Below, one piece after another: positions 38,023-49,970 of a stretch of 64,000 nucleotides of DNA (position 1 is the stretch's first letter; every line of letters starts with the position of its first letter). Source of the stretch: Oxyruncus cristatus (Eukaryota > Chordata > Aves > Passeriformes > Cotingidae); assembly GCA_013399855.1 (NCBI GenBank), contig VXAY01002880.1:787877-851876 (forward strand), written 5' to 3'. The notes below the pieces were generated by a model. It saw only the letters and a program-made list of their open reading frames with translations, was not told where the DNA came from and ran no database searches. The translations under genes were made by a program, and so were the position numbers.

Positions 38023-40567
38023 TGGTGGGAGTTTTTTTGTTTGTTTTTGTTTTGTTAATTCTGTGATTTTAAATAGCGTCTATATCCCAAGGGCTTCTTT
38101 TTTTCAGTGATTCACTACATTTGGGCTAATTGGTAAGTTTCATGGCAGTGTAATTTTGTTTGATGAATTCTGTAAACAGAACTGTTGATGAAAATGCCCT
38201 AAGGATTTTTGTGATGCATAGTAAACTATTTGCCCTCAAAAGTTAATTGAGTATAAATGAATACTGGGGCTAAAGTGGTGTCACTAACCAGTGATGGTGG
38301 ACAAGCTTTTGTTCTACTGTATTAGTACCATAAAGTGTACTGTTTTTTAAAAACATAAGTTTATTTAAATAAAAAACCTGAATGTTGCTTGAAATTAGGC
38401 TCTGTATAGAGTAATGAGGGAGAGTTTCAAGAAACTGCATAAGAGACCATGTAGTTTTTTCTCTTTTCTTTATGATATTTCTAGATGGAGTAAATCTCTG
38501 TCTGAAATGGCAAGGTTTTCTTTCATTCTTGGAGGTCAAATACTTATTATTAAATGCATGGTCCATGGGTTACCAGATTTACCATGTAACTCTAATGATC
38601 TGAATAAAATACATTTTCTTGGCCTTGAGTTGCAGATGAACAGTAGAAGCAAAGAGAGGTTTCCCTAATTTACATTCTGGGGTCATTTCTGTTATTATTC
38701 TCAGGACTTCATAAAGATCCTCTAGAAATTTACATTCTGTTTATTCACAAGTTTTCACCATTAAGATAGAATAAAATGTCTTATACACATATATACACTG
38801 TATAAAGGCTAAAAAAGCTAGGTAAAATAAAATTACCTCAGAACATTCTCATGTATGTAGCACTTTTTCTATTTTCTATTTTTGTTATACATTCAAAATT
38901 TGTCTACAAAATACAAATATGCATTTTAAGTAATTTGGAAACATCTGAAAATATTGATTTTACAGAGCATTTATAATCATTAGGACTTTTGTTTCCATAT
39001 TAAAATCAGGAAGACATTTAAACATTTTGCAGAAATTATCTATAATCATATATTCCAGTCTGAATACAATCAAGAAGTTGTTTTGACTAGTGTGAAAATT
39101 GTATCAAGTGCTTCTTGAAAGAATCAGAACCACTAGGCTTTGTAAAAGTAGCTAATCATGTAATAAGAACTCCATTTACAAGGTGAGATAGAGGTCTGTG
39201 AGATGACTATACACCAGACGAAAATTAACTCTACTTACTGTACTGATAGCATAGCAGTGTGTGTCAGTACATAAGTGTTTCAGAGAAAAAACGTCTTAGT
39301 TAATTTTTCAGTGGTGGGAATAGGTTTCAGATCCCAAATCAAACTTATCTCACATGTGTCTAAATTATTCTTGGGTCTAAACACACCAAGAATTTCCTTG
39401 TGTAAAAGTATTCTGCTAAATGGGTCATTTTTTAGTCTAATCTAAAAATGGCTTTTCATAATGTTGCCTACAGGTAAAAATCTGTGTCCCTTCTCTGTCC
39501 TGCAGCATTAGATTTGGTTCTGTTAGTGCCACTGAACCCTTAAATATATTCTGCAGCTGACATATATCACTTAAAAATATGATATGCTCTGACATATTGC
39601 CCTCCAAAATCCTTTTAACGCACCAGACATACAGCATCAATGATACATTCCTTTGTGTTCAGAGATTCATTGCTCCAAGATAGAGGGTTTTTTTTCTCTC
39701 TGAGAATACCTGTTTTATGAAGAAAATCTTTTGGAAGCACAAGAGATTAAATAGTGCTCGGAATCTCTGAAAGTAATTGTGATCTAGTAGGTCTTCTTAT
39801 TCTGAAAAAAAAACACTTAAGTTTGTTACTGGAGGATTGCTTCAAGTTGCAGGGTAAGTTTAAATAAAAATTCTTTCCTGTAGTGCCTCATCTATTGGCT
39901 CTTGTCTGCATTTGGAAGAGATTTTTCAGTACTACCCACATTACAAGTCTTTCCATTTCTTTGGGATATTTCTCATAAAGATATTGATTACTTTGTGCAC
40001 AGAACTGTAAGGAAATGTCTAAAATAAAATATTTGGAGAAGGGTAGGTAAATGAGTTAAGAGATACAGTTTATTCATATTGGTGCAGTAGTGAAGATACA
40101 TATCCGAGAGTCCTGAGACTCACTATGACGTCTGGACAGGATTAAACCTTAGCACTAAAAACACACACATTGGCTATGGGGTCAGTCCTTTGAAGGTCTG
40201 AGTACTTATAGATAACACTAGTTATGTTAAATGGAATTGCTATTACAGAAAGTCCCCTAAAATTTACAGAGGACTGAGAAAGAGAGTTTTTTCTGATGAA
40301 TGTGTAGTCATGTCTCCTGCTGGTTTCTGCAGAAGGCTTGTGTATGCCAGAGATTATGAAATATTTTAGGGTTACCTAACATTTCATGCAATGTTTAATG
40401 TGAATTTATTAATGCAAAAAAGGCAGAGACACAGCTAGCCAGCTGCCTGAATAGGAAAGACAATAATTGACTTTTAAGTTCCCAAGACATCAGACTCTGC
40501 ACAGGCTGATTAGAGCATTTTCCATATAGACCTTAAAACCTGAAAAATAGGGTAGTTTTGGAAGGTG
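38023..40567. other. AT-rich noncoding DNA
   Basis: Nothing recognised on either strand. Confidence 0.55.
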
Positions 40568-41698
40568 TGTCATGGCTTCCAAGTGCACAGATGTAGTTTT
40601 CACTCTATTGATCTCCCTCCTCAGCTGGACAGGGCAGGAAGAATACATCAAAAAGCTCATAGCTTGAGATAAGGACAGGGAGAGATCACTCAGCAATAAC
40701 CATCATGGGCAAAACAGACTTGACTTGAAAAAAATAATTGAATTTATTACCAATCAAATCAGAGTAGGATGACAAGTAAAGGAAAATCTTAAAACCACCT
40801 TCCCTCCACCTCTCCTTTTTATACTGGGCTTAATTTTATTCTCAGTTCTCTACCTCCTCCCTACCAGCAGTTCAGGGGGATGGGGAAAGGGTGTTATGGT
40901 TGCTTCATTACAGGTTTTCTCTGCTGCTCCTTCCTCATCACAGGGAGGATTCCTCACACTCCTTCCCTGCTCTAGCATGGAGTCCCTCCCCTGCGGGACA
41001 GTTCTCCATGAACCTATGCAACCTCTTTCCCACAGGCTGCAGTTCTTCACAAACTGCTCCAGCATGGATTCCTTTCCATGGGGCACTGTCCTTCAGGAAC
41101 AGGCTGCTCCAATATGGGTCCCCCACAGGGTCAAAAGTCCTGCCAGCAAATGTGCTCCAGCATGGGCTCCTCTCCCCATGAGTTCACAGGTCCTGCTAGG
41201 AGCCTGCTCCAGTGCAGGCTGCCCATGGGTACACAGCCTCCTTTGAGCTTCAACACACTCCGGTGTGGGGTCCTCCATGGGCTGCAGGTGGATCTCTGCT
41301 CCACCACGGACCTCCATGGGCTGCAGGAGAACAGCCTGCATCTCCGTGGTTTGCACCATGGGCTGCAGGTTAATCTCTGCTACAGCACCCAGAGCACCTA
41401 CTCCCCCTCCTTCCTTGTTGACCTTGATGTCTGCAGAGTTGTTTCTCTCAGATACTCTCAGTTTCTTTTTTCTCTGCTGCAATTGCTTCTATGCAATAAC
41501 CTTTTTTTTCCCCACACTAAATAAGTTATCACGTGTTACTACAATCACTGATTGGCTTGGCTTGGCCAGAAGCTGATCTGTCTTGGAGCTGGCTGGTATT
41601 GGCCCCACTGGACACGGGGGCAGCTTCCAGCAGCTCCTCAGAGAAACCATCACTATAGCATCCCTGTTACCAAAACCTTGCCATGCAAACCCAATGCA
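40568..41698 (-). mobile_element. ERVL-type solo LTR, family B, inverted copy
   Basis: Reverse complement of the family at 35298-36356: the plus strand starts TGTCATGGCTTCC, then CTCCTCAGCTGGACAGGGCA, AGATAAGGACAGGGAGAGATC, then several imperfect CTGCTCCAGYATGG units (40970-41220), a series of CATGGGCTGCAGG units (41270-41370), and finally GCTTGGCCAGAAGCTGATCTG and CCTTGCCATGCAAACCCAATG. It is a fuller copy than 35298 in the middle. The flanks (AGGTG and ACCAG) do not match, so the target duplication is lost or the ends are misplaced by a few bases. Confidence 0.85.
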
Positions 41699-42196
41699 AC
41701 CAGATAGCTTTAAGTTCAGGACATAAATCAAAGTTTTTCCACAATACTTAGATGCATCTCAGACTCTAAAGAAGTCAGAAAGCTACTTTGTAATATCTTG
41801 TAGTACTTTGTAGATGTGGGCTATGACTCTGTTTTGCTTGTATTTAGTACTGTATTCAATATTGTAATTGATGCAGGAACAGATTTTAGGGATGCTGACT
41901 CTTGGCTTAGCCTAACATCTTCTAAAAAGTTTTAAGTTTTTCTTTTAAAAAAGAAAGAAATATCTGAAAAATTTGAAGAACCCTTAAAATTGCATGAATG
42001 TTACTTTCAAAGTTTAGATATCTTTCTTCTCAACATCTTTTCTGCTTTTATTTCAGAACCTCTCATTTCTATGAGGACATTGAATTGTTCTAGAGAGTTG
42101 AAAATTTAAATAACCATAGAGCTTTTCTCATTTGGTAATTAATTTTCAAAATATGAATTATATTTTAAACATGTCAGGAGAATGCTTTGATTTCTC
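41699..42196. other. Noncoding DNA
   Basis: Nothing recognised. Confidence 0.5.
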
Positions 42197-43212
42197 TAGA
42201 ATTATAGAATTGACGTTTAAAATCATAGATTCCAACCATTAACCTAGCACTGCCAAATCCACTGCTGCACAGTATCCCTAGGTGCTACATCCACACATCT
42301 TTTAAATACTTCCAGGGATGGTAACTCAAACACTTCCCTAAGCAGCCTGTTCCAATGCTTGATAACCCTTTCTGTGAAGAAATTCTTCCTAATATCTAAT
42401 CTAAACCTCCCCTGGCACAACTTTAAGTCATGTCCTTTGTTCCTATTGATTTTAATGGGGAGAAGAGATCACCACACACCTGGCTACAACCTCCTTTCAG
42501 GAAGCTGCAGAGAGTGATATCACAGAACCGTAGAACTGCCTGGGTTGGAAGGGATCTTAAAGGTCATCTAGTTCCAACTCTCCTGCTGTGGCAGGGACAC
42601 CTTTCACTAGACCAGATTGCTCAGAGTTTCACTCAGCCTGACCTTGAACACTTCCAGGGATGGGGCATCCTGAGGGTTCTCCTCTCAGCCTCTTTTTCTC
42701 CGGGCTAAACAACCTTGGTTCCCTCAGATGCTCCTCATAAGACTGTGCTCCAAACCCTTCACCACCTTCATTGCCCTTGTCTGGACACACTCCAGCACAT
42801 CAATGTCCTTCTTGTAGTGAGGAACCCAAAACTAAACACAGGATTTGAGGTGTAGCCTCATCAGTGCCAAGTACTGAGGGGAAAATTTCTTCCCTAGTCC
42901 TGCTGGCCACACTATTTTTGATACAGGCCAGGATACCATGAGCCTTCCTGGCCATCTGGGCAGACTGCTGGCTCATGTGTAGCTGCTGTTGACCAACACC
43001 TCCAGGTCTTTTTCCACCAGGTAGCTTTTCAAACACTCATTCCCCAGCCTGTTCTGATGCATGGAGTTGTGACACAAATGTATGACTCAGCACCTTGCCT
43101 TCTTGAACCTCATGCAACTGGCAGTTGCCAATAGATCCAGCCTCCAGATTCTTCTATAGAGCCTTCCTACTCTTGGGCAGATCAACACTTCTGGCCAACT
43201 TGATGTTATTCA
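42197..43212 (-). mobile_element. CR1 3' half, split by a second CR1
   Basis: Outer element in two parts, 42197-42517 (3' end) and 42671-43212 (ORF2). A minus-strand frame (42800-43036) reads [19 protein letters not shown] and [16 protein letters not shown]1 blocks that lie after the reverse transcriptase palm. Upstream sequence to 43212 corresponds to the region just after the catalytic box. The outer CR1 breaks at AGAGAGTGA and resumes at TGAGGGTTCTCC, where an unbroken copy (compare 895-935) would read straight through. Confidence 0.88.
42518..42670 (-). mobile_element. CR1 3' end nested in another CR1
   Basis: About 150 bp beginning ATCACAGAACCGTAGAACTG and running through TGGGTTGGAAGGGATCTTAA, TTCCAACTCTCCTGC and TGACCTTGAACACTTCCAGG. 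It is a different CR1 subfamily from its host and has the same orientation. It is younger than its host by position. A possible short target repeat is TGA. Confidence 0.85.
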
Positions 43213-43377
43213 ATCATAAACATTCTCTGTGGGTAGCTAAGAATTCCATAAGTTGATGAATATTTATATGTATTTATAAGGCTTGACATCTGCCATGTTG
43301 TGCATATTTATGATCTAGTTCTACGTTAGAGATCTTGAGGGAGGTCAGGCAGAATAAGCCCTTATTACTTTGCAGTG

Positions 43378-43826
43378 TAGCTTTTAATGTTCCTGAATTT
43401 GGAATGCACTTGCTTGGCAGGTTAAATGAATTGCCACCGCAGGCCCACCATGAGCAATCTAAATTTCATGAGAAATAATGGAAGCGCATAAAATACAAAA
43501 GGACAGCAATTTTAAATCTTCCATATGAATTTTCATAAAATCACAGAATCTCTGAGGCTGGGAGGCACCTCTGGAAATCCAACTTCCCTGCTCAAAGCAG
43601 GNTAGCTTTTAATGTTCCTGAATTTGGAATGCACTTGCTTGGCAGGTTAAATGAATTGCCACCGCAGGCCCACCATGAGCAATCTAAATTTCATGAGAAA
43701 TAATGGAAGCGCATAAAATACAAAAGGACAGCAATTTTAAATCTTCCATATGAATTTTCATAAAATCACAGAATCTCTGAGGCTGGGAGGCACCTCTGGA
43801 AATCCAACTTCCCTGCTCAAAGCAGG
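43378..43826 (+). repeat. 224-bp tandem duplication across a single N
   Basis: 43378-43601 equals 43603-43826, separated by N at 43602. The second copy of the larger duplication (45465-45688) has this segment only once, which argues that the doubling here is an assembly join and not genuine. Confidence 0.93.
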
Positions 43827-45025
43827 ATGAACTCAAGTCTTTGTCCAGTCAGGTCTCGAATAACTCCAAAGATGGAGATTCCACAAGTTCTTTGGGCAAC
43901 CTGTTTCTGGATTTGACCATCCACACAGTACAAATTTGGTCCTCCCCTCTAAACAGAATTTATTCTGTTTCCACCTGTTTCAGTTTCCTCTTGTTCTGTC
44001 ACTGGGCACTGCTGAGAAGATTCTAATTCACCCTTCTTCATACCCTCCCATCAGCTATTTATACATACTGATAAGATTCCCCTGAGCTTTTTCCAGGCTA
44101 AGCACTCCCAGCTCAGCCCTTCCTTGAAAAAAAATTACTCCAGTCCCTTTGTCAGCCTTCTGTCCCTTCACTGGGCTTGGTTGAGCATGTCCATATTTCG
44201 CTTGTACTGGAAAGCTCAGCACTGGACACAGCACTCCACATATGTCTCCCTAGTGCTGAGTATAGAGGAGGAATCACCTCTCTTGAGGTGCTATAGTAAC
44301 ACTTTTACTGTAGCCCAGGAGGCTGCTGACCTTTGTGTCAAAGGCACATTGCTGGTCTGGCTCATGTTCAAGCCTTTTACTGACAAGCTGTTCTCCTGCT
44401 TGTTGGCACCTAGTTTGTACTGTGCAGGCGCAGGATTTCTGACTTCTGTTGTTGTATTTCATGAGGTTTCTGTTAGCCCATTTCTCCACCCTCTTGAGGC
44501 ACTTCTGAATGGCAGACCACCTCCCTCATTCCCCAACCATTTCTCCTGAAGAAGGTTGTGAGGATGATCAGCTGTGATTTCTCCTTTTTAAATCCATGCT
44601 AAGTGCTCCCAGTCACCTTCTTGTCCTTGGTACATTTGGAAATGATTTCTAGGATTATTTACTGCATTACTTTCCAATGGATTTTTTTTCCTCTTATACT
44701 ACTCCAGTTGCGTGACCTAACCCAACACATCTCTGGGGTCCCAGTGAGATTGTAGTCCTGCAACTACTTCCTGTTTTCACTTTCTTGTTTGTGTGCATGG
44801 GATAGGAACCCTTCAAACTTGTTTTAGCTGATCACAAGGTTTGTCCTGTCCATACTTCCTTATACCTATTATTTGCCACCATGGTCCAGTACTTCCTGAA
44901 ATGAGCCATCATCTCCCTTCCAACCCTACTTCTAAGCTTTGTGGATCCTCTGTCTTCCTAGCAGTCCCTGATCCTTAAAGAGAGTGCATGATTGTGAAAG
45001 GCAAATCCTTCTGCTGAGCACAAGT
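43541..45025 (-). mobile_element. CR1 (3' end to ORF1), first assembled copy
   Basis: Same element as 45628-47300 but cut off at the N at 45026 and with its 3' end repeated at 43766. See that entry for the protein evidence. The identical plus-strand open frames at 43841-44026 and 44124-44549 are antisense frames of CR1 sequence, not genes. Confidence 0.8.
43602..43602. other. Single N at a duplication join
   Basis: An isolated N between two identical 224-bp copies. It marks a join of contigs of unknown spacing. Confidence 0.95.
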
Positions 45026-45026
45026 N
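45026..45026. other. Single N at a duplication join
   Basis: An isolated N where the sequence jumps from CR1 ORF1 back to position 43138 of the first copy. Confidence 0.95.
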
Positions 45027-45627
45027 CAGCCTCCAGATTCTTCTATAGAGCCTTCCTACTCTTGGGCAGATCAACACTTCTGGCCAACTTGATGTTATTC
45101 AATCATAAACATTCTCTGTGGGTAGCTAAGAATTCCATAAGTTGATGAATATTTATATGTATTTATAAGGCTTGAAGCACCTTGCCTTCTTGAACCTCAT
45201 GCAACTGGCAGTTGCCAATAGATCCAGCCTCCAGATTCTTCTATAGAGCCTTCCTACTCTTGGGCAGATCAACACTTCTGGCCAACTTGATGTTATTCAA
45301 TCATAAACATTCTCTGTGGGTAGCTAAGAATTCCATAAGTTGATGAATATTTATATGTATTTATAAGGCTTGACATCTGCCATGTTGTGCATATTTATGA
45401 TCTAGTTCTACGTTAGAGATCTTGAGGGAGGTCAGGCAGAATAAGCCCTTATTACTTTGCAGTGTAGCTTTTAATGTTCCTGAATTTGGAATGCACTTGC
45501 TTGGCAGGTTAAATGAATTGCCACCGCAGGCCCACCATGAGCAATCTAAATTTCATGAGAAATAATGGAAGCGCATAAAATACAAAAGGACAGCAATTTT
45601 AAATCTTCCATATGAATTTTCATAAAA

Positions 45628-47300
45628 TCACAGAATCTCTGAGGCTGGGAGGCACCTCTGGAAATCCAACTTCCCTGCTCAAAGCAGGATGAACTCAAGT
45701 CTTTGTCCAGTCAGGTCTCGAATAACTCCAAAGATGGAGATTCCACAAGTTCTTTGGGCAACCTGTTTCTGGATTTGACCATCCACACAGTACAAATTTG
45801 GTCCTCCCCTCTAAACAGAATTTATTCTGTTTCCACCTGTTTCAGTTTCCTCTTGTTCTGTCACTGGGCACTGCTGAGAAGATTCTAATTCACCCTTCTT
45901 CATACCCTCCCATCAGCTATTTATACATACTGATAAGATTCCCCTGAGCTTTTTCCAGGCTAAGCACTCCCAGCTCAGCCCTTCCTTGAAAAAAAATTAC
46001 TCCAGTCCCTTTGTCAGCCTTCTGTCCCTTCACTGGGCTTGGTTGAGCATGTCCATATTTCGCTTGTACTGGAAAGCTCAGCACTGGACACAGCACTCCA
46101 CATATGTCTCCCTAGTGCTGAGTATAGAGGAGGAATCACCTCTCTTGAGGTGCTATAGTAACACTTTTACTGTAGCCCAGGAGGCTGCTGACCTTTGTGT
46201 CAAAGGCACATTGCTGGTCTGGCTCATGTTCAAGCCTTTTACTGACAAGCTGTTCTCCTGCTTGTTGGCACCTAGTTTGTACTGTGCAGGCGCAGGATTT
46301 CTGACTTCTGTTGTTGTATTTCATGAGGTTTCTGTTAGCCCATTTCTCCACCCTCTTGAGGCACTTCTGAATGGCAGACCACCTCCCTCATTCCCCAACC
46401 ATTTCTCCTGAAGAAGGTTGTGAGGATGATCAGCTGTGATTTCTCCTTTTTAAATCCATGCTAAGTGCTCCCAGTCACCTTCTTGTCCTTGGTACATTTG
46501 GAAATGGTTTCTAGGATTATTTACTGCATTACTTTCCAATGGATTTTTTTTCCTCTTATACTACTCCAGTTGCGTGACCTAACCCAACACATCTCTGGGG
46601 TCCCAGTGAGATTGTAGTCCTGCAACTACTTCCTGTTTTCACTTTCTTGTTTGTGTGCATGGGATAGGAACCCTTCAAACTTGTTTTAGCTGATCACAAG
46701 GTTTGTCCTGTCCATACTTCCTTATACCTATTATTTGCCACCATGGTCCAGTACTTCCTGAAATGAGCCATCATCTCCCTTCCAACCCTACTTCTAAGCT
46801 TTGTGGATCCTCTGTCTTCCTAGCAGTCCCTGATCCTTAAAGAGAGTGCATGATTGTGAAAGGCAAATCCTTCTGCTGAGCACAAGTTGTGCAAACAGGT
46901 GTTGACTTGCAAAATCCATTCCCTCAATCCCTTTCCCCCTCACTAGTTGGACTTAGGAGAAAGTCTCACGGTCCTCCATGTCCTTGACTCTCAGCCCCAG
47001 AGCCATGCTTCTCCTCCCATATTGTTGATACCTATGTGGAGGAGCAGCAGGGAGGAATAGGTACAGGGCTTGACAAGCCTCAACAGCCTCTTGAGAACAC
47101 CTTGAATCTGAGACTGCACAAGAAACAAGCTTCTCTGGATAGCAATCAGGTAAAAAAATGGGGGGCTCTATCTACAGCAGGGAGTTTCCCACTGCCATCA
47201 CTCATCACTTGCCCTGGGTGCTGCTATGGGACTCAGGTTTGGCTGTCTTGGATGTCAGGTTGAACACAGCTCTCAGTCCATTACCTGCTAGTAAATCCAA
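45628..47300 (-). mobile_element. CR1 with internal deletion, ORF1 esterase to 3' end
   Basis: Minus strand, 3' to 5' on the map. The tail TCACAGAATCTCTGAGG is at 45628. The ORF2 C-terminal and reverse transcriptase-derived blocks follow to about 46560, with part of ORF2 missing. From about 46790 to 47290 the sequence matches the SGNH-type esterase domain known in CR1 ORF1: a frame reads REWILQVNTCLHNLCSAEGF near 46870-46950, with KDQGLLGR just downstream in another frame, and farther upstream VAVGNSLL, where the nucleophile-serine box would read G-D-S-L-L. The esterase aspartate next to the serine is changed to asparagine, and frameshifts are frequent. The endonuclease is not recognised, so I infer an internal deletion; two independent CR1 pieces are the alternative. 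Confidence 0.7.
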
Positions 47301-47327
47301 TCTTGTTAAATATACAGACTTTCTAGT

Positions 47328-47690
47328 TGTGCTGGGTTTGGCTGGGCTGGAGTTAATTTTCTTCCCAGTACCTAATGTGGGGCTGTGCTCTGTATTTGTG
47401 CTGAGAGCACTATTGACAATTCAGGGATGTTTTCACTATGGCTGAGCAGTGTAAGGTTTCTGCTTCTCACACCACCCCACCAGTGTGGCAGCTGTGTGTG
47501 CACAAGAAGCTGAGGTGGGACACAGCTGGGACAGCTGAACCCAACTGACCCAAGGGATATTCCATTCAGAATGACATCATGCTCAGTATAGAAATCTGTG
47601 GGAAGGAGAAGAAAAATGCATAGGAGAGAGGGGCTTTTGGAGTGATGGAGCTTGTCTTCTCAAGCAACCATTACACATGATGGAGCTGTA
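47328..47690 (+). mobile_element. 5' part of avian ERV LTR, family A
   Basis: Starts TGTGCTGGGTTTGGCTGGGC and runs through GGAGTTAATTTTCTTCCCAG, TGTATTTGTGCTGAGAGCAC, CTTCTCACACCACCCCACC, CAGCTGAACCCAACTGACCC and ATGACATCATGCTCAGTATA (TATA region near 47585). It then ends abruptly after CACATGATGGAGC, with the 3' third missing. This is the only family A copy on the plus strand in the window. Confidence 0.82.
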
Positions 47691-47749
47691 TGTCATGTTA
47701 AAAGGGGCAGAAAAGAATAATTTTCTGTCCAACCTGTACTAATTTTTTT

Positions 47750-48920
47750 TTATCTATCGGTGTCCCCCTCAGGAGACCAAAGCCTTTTAATGTCCAAAAA
47801 TCTGTTAGCATCTCACTTAATGAGACCCTTCATTTAACAGATTCACTGAGACAGACAGGACATTTGATACCTTTTTATATAAGGACTGCACTCAATACCA
47901 ATAGAAGAACCCCTCAGGAGGTTTTTCCAATGAGTTGTTTCACTGTTGATGAAATTGCCAGCACCTAAAAACGGACTCATTCTAACATTTCACAAAATAA
48001 CACATTTCTTAATACAGATTTGTGACAATTTGTGAGGTTTGCTGTGTCTGGAATAGGGTCTAACTGCAAAAACACACTTAAACTACATAGTAATAATAAT
48101 AAAGCAAAGCATAAGTACACACATTAAAGCAAAAGCAACTTACAAAGAAGTAAAACAACTTACAAAGAATAAGTAAAGCAAAAACTTAAGCACACACTCC
48201 AAAGCAGAACAACTTACACAGAATACTAATACTGCAAAACCTAAGCAGAAACACTAAAGCAAAAACCTCTTACAAACTTAAAGCAAAGACTTAAAAGTAA
48301 AAAATATAATTAGTATATATATATAAATATAAAGTGAACACTCACCCCAAGGCATCCCGACGGGGTGGTGGGAGAAAAGGTATCTTGTCAGTTACCTCTG
48401 CAGAGTTGATGGAACTTCTTCCTGATTTTTGCTTCTGTCCAATTTCTTTTTATACCTCTTTCTTAGGCAGTTTGAGTGGCTATAGTCAAACTAATACGTG
48501 AGTCCAGCTACAGGACTTAAACATGCAAGTTATGTAATTAGTTTCATTATTTTGGGGTAGAAACCAAAGGAGCCAAGAGCAATTCCTACCCTTCTCCCAG
48601 TTCTGTATTTACACCAATCTTTTGCAAGGGAGAGAAAACCCACCTGGCAGACCAGAGAGAAACAGCGTGCTGTGCTCAAACCTGGGCCTGAACTGCTGGG
48701 TGCAGTGATACACACCTACCCAGGGGTCAGATGCTTTGGGGAAGAAATTCCCCTCTAGCAATGAATCACTTTGTTTAAGCTCACGATTTAACCAACCTTC
48801 TCAGGGTTTCCTGTCTTTATTATGTCTACACGTATGGGGTGGGCTGTAATTGCATATCAAACATTTTAAACTGCTCTGAGTAGACACTGAAGAGAGGTCA
48901 ACCCTTCAGCAGATTGTAAG
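47750..48920 (-). mobile_element. Probable ERV LTR with T-rich tandem section
   Basis: On the minus strand a clear TATAAAAAG box lies at about 48448-48456. It is followed downstream by GATGCCTTGGGGTGAGTG and then a long run of imperfect units built on TTTGCTTTA and CTTTGTAAGTTG (48085-48310). A block TGTCCCCCTCAGGAGACC on the plus strand at 47761 may be the LTR 3' edge. Exact ends and a target duplication could not be found, so the limits are approximate. It resembles an avian LTR from memory, but the family is uncertain. Confidence 0.42.
48085..48310. repeat. Imperfect tandem repeats of AAAGCAAAA/CTTACAAAGAA type
   Basis: Variant units of roughly 20-40 bp combine AAAGCAAAAAC, AACTTACAAAG and TTAAGCACACAC. 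They lie downstream of the TATA box of the candidate LTR on the minus strand. Confidence 0.75.
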
Positions 48921-49965
48921 AGTAAACTGTGATATTATTCTAGCTGTCATGTCACTATTACTTGATATAGCTTAAAATTTAGGACTAAGAATTTGATCTT
49001 GAATCAAATGGGACCAGTATGTTTTCAGAATCAAGTCAGGATACTGGCAAGTTACCCATCAGTAGGCCAGTGAAGAGTAAATTAATGGAACTTGCCAAGA
49101 AATCAAAATATGCAGCACACAAAAAAGTCCTCTAGATCATATGAAAGAATAGCAATAAACAGCATTTTTTAAAAAATCGTTTTCATGTGAGCCCAATAAG
49201 AAAAGTTTTTGGATATTCTCCCAGTTCCAGGGCTTTTTTCTCAATTTTCTTCTTTCTGCCAGGAATTAATCTGTTTTGATGTAATCCTATATTTCTAACT
49301 CAGAATAAGCTTTTTTGTTTCACACAGCTATCCATCTGCCATAAGAATTATTATACATTTTTAATTTCTGTAGCAGTTTCTAGCATATATTATGGTTTTA
49401 TAAATAGATATTTAGCATTTTGTATTTAGTCAACACTTGGCATAAGTATTGTGTTAGAACTCTTTAGAAACAGGTACCACAATTGCAAATGAAACTCATT
49501 TTTTCTTGACTATTGTTTGTTTAGGAAAATAGTGCAGTAGAAATTGGCTCCATTCACAGATTAACTCAGTATTGGAACCATCATATTTTGTCTTTAAAAA
49601 TGCATATTTTTTCACTATGTTTAGAAGACAGATCTGAGAATGTTTTCTTCCTTGTGCAAGGATGTTTATTAATGATGTCATAAATACAGCTGTGTCCCCA
49701 GCAATATAGCCACTGATCCGATTACCATGCACAAATGATTTCGACATAGGAGAAGTTTTGGGTTCTTTCAAGAACTCAGGGCACTTGATAGCCTTTAAAT
49801 CCCAGGTCTGACTCCAGATGTTGCTGCACAAGACATTCTTTCATCTGACATAGGGTCAGCTTTCCAGTCCTTTTACTTGAAATGGCCAGATCTAGACCTG
49901 CTCCTGAATATCTGCATTCTGTCTCTCCTGCTTCTATTCATATTTTGCTTGGAGTTCAGCTGTAT
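48921..49965. other. AT-rich noncoding DNA
   Basis: Nothing recognised. The longest minus-strand frame (49496-49831, 111 codons) shows no domain. Confidence 0.5.
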
Positions 49966-49970
49966 CCTTG

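Larger units (their letters stand above)
43089..46887 (+). repeat. Near-perfect direct duplication, likely assembly artefact
   Basis: 45176-46887 repeats 43089-45025. Position x in the first copy equals x+2087 up to 43601, and x+1862 from 43827 on. The shift changes because the first copy itself contains an extra 224-bp repeat. A third partial copy of 43138-43286 lies at 45027-45175. I found one difference, A at 44645 against G at 46507, without exhaustive checking. Single N bases sit at 43602 and 45026, exactly at two of the jumps. That pattern is typical of contig ends or alternative haplotypes joined without merging. Confidence 0.93.

Noticed and set aside
43841..46411. Pairs of identical 61- and 141-codon frames as duplicated genes
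   Set aside because: They are antisense frames of CR1 sequence, duplicated by the N-punctuated repeat.
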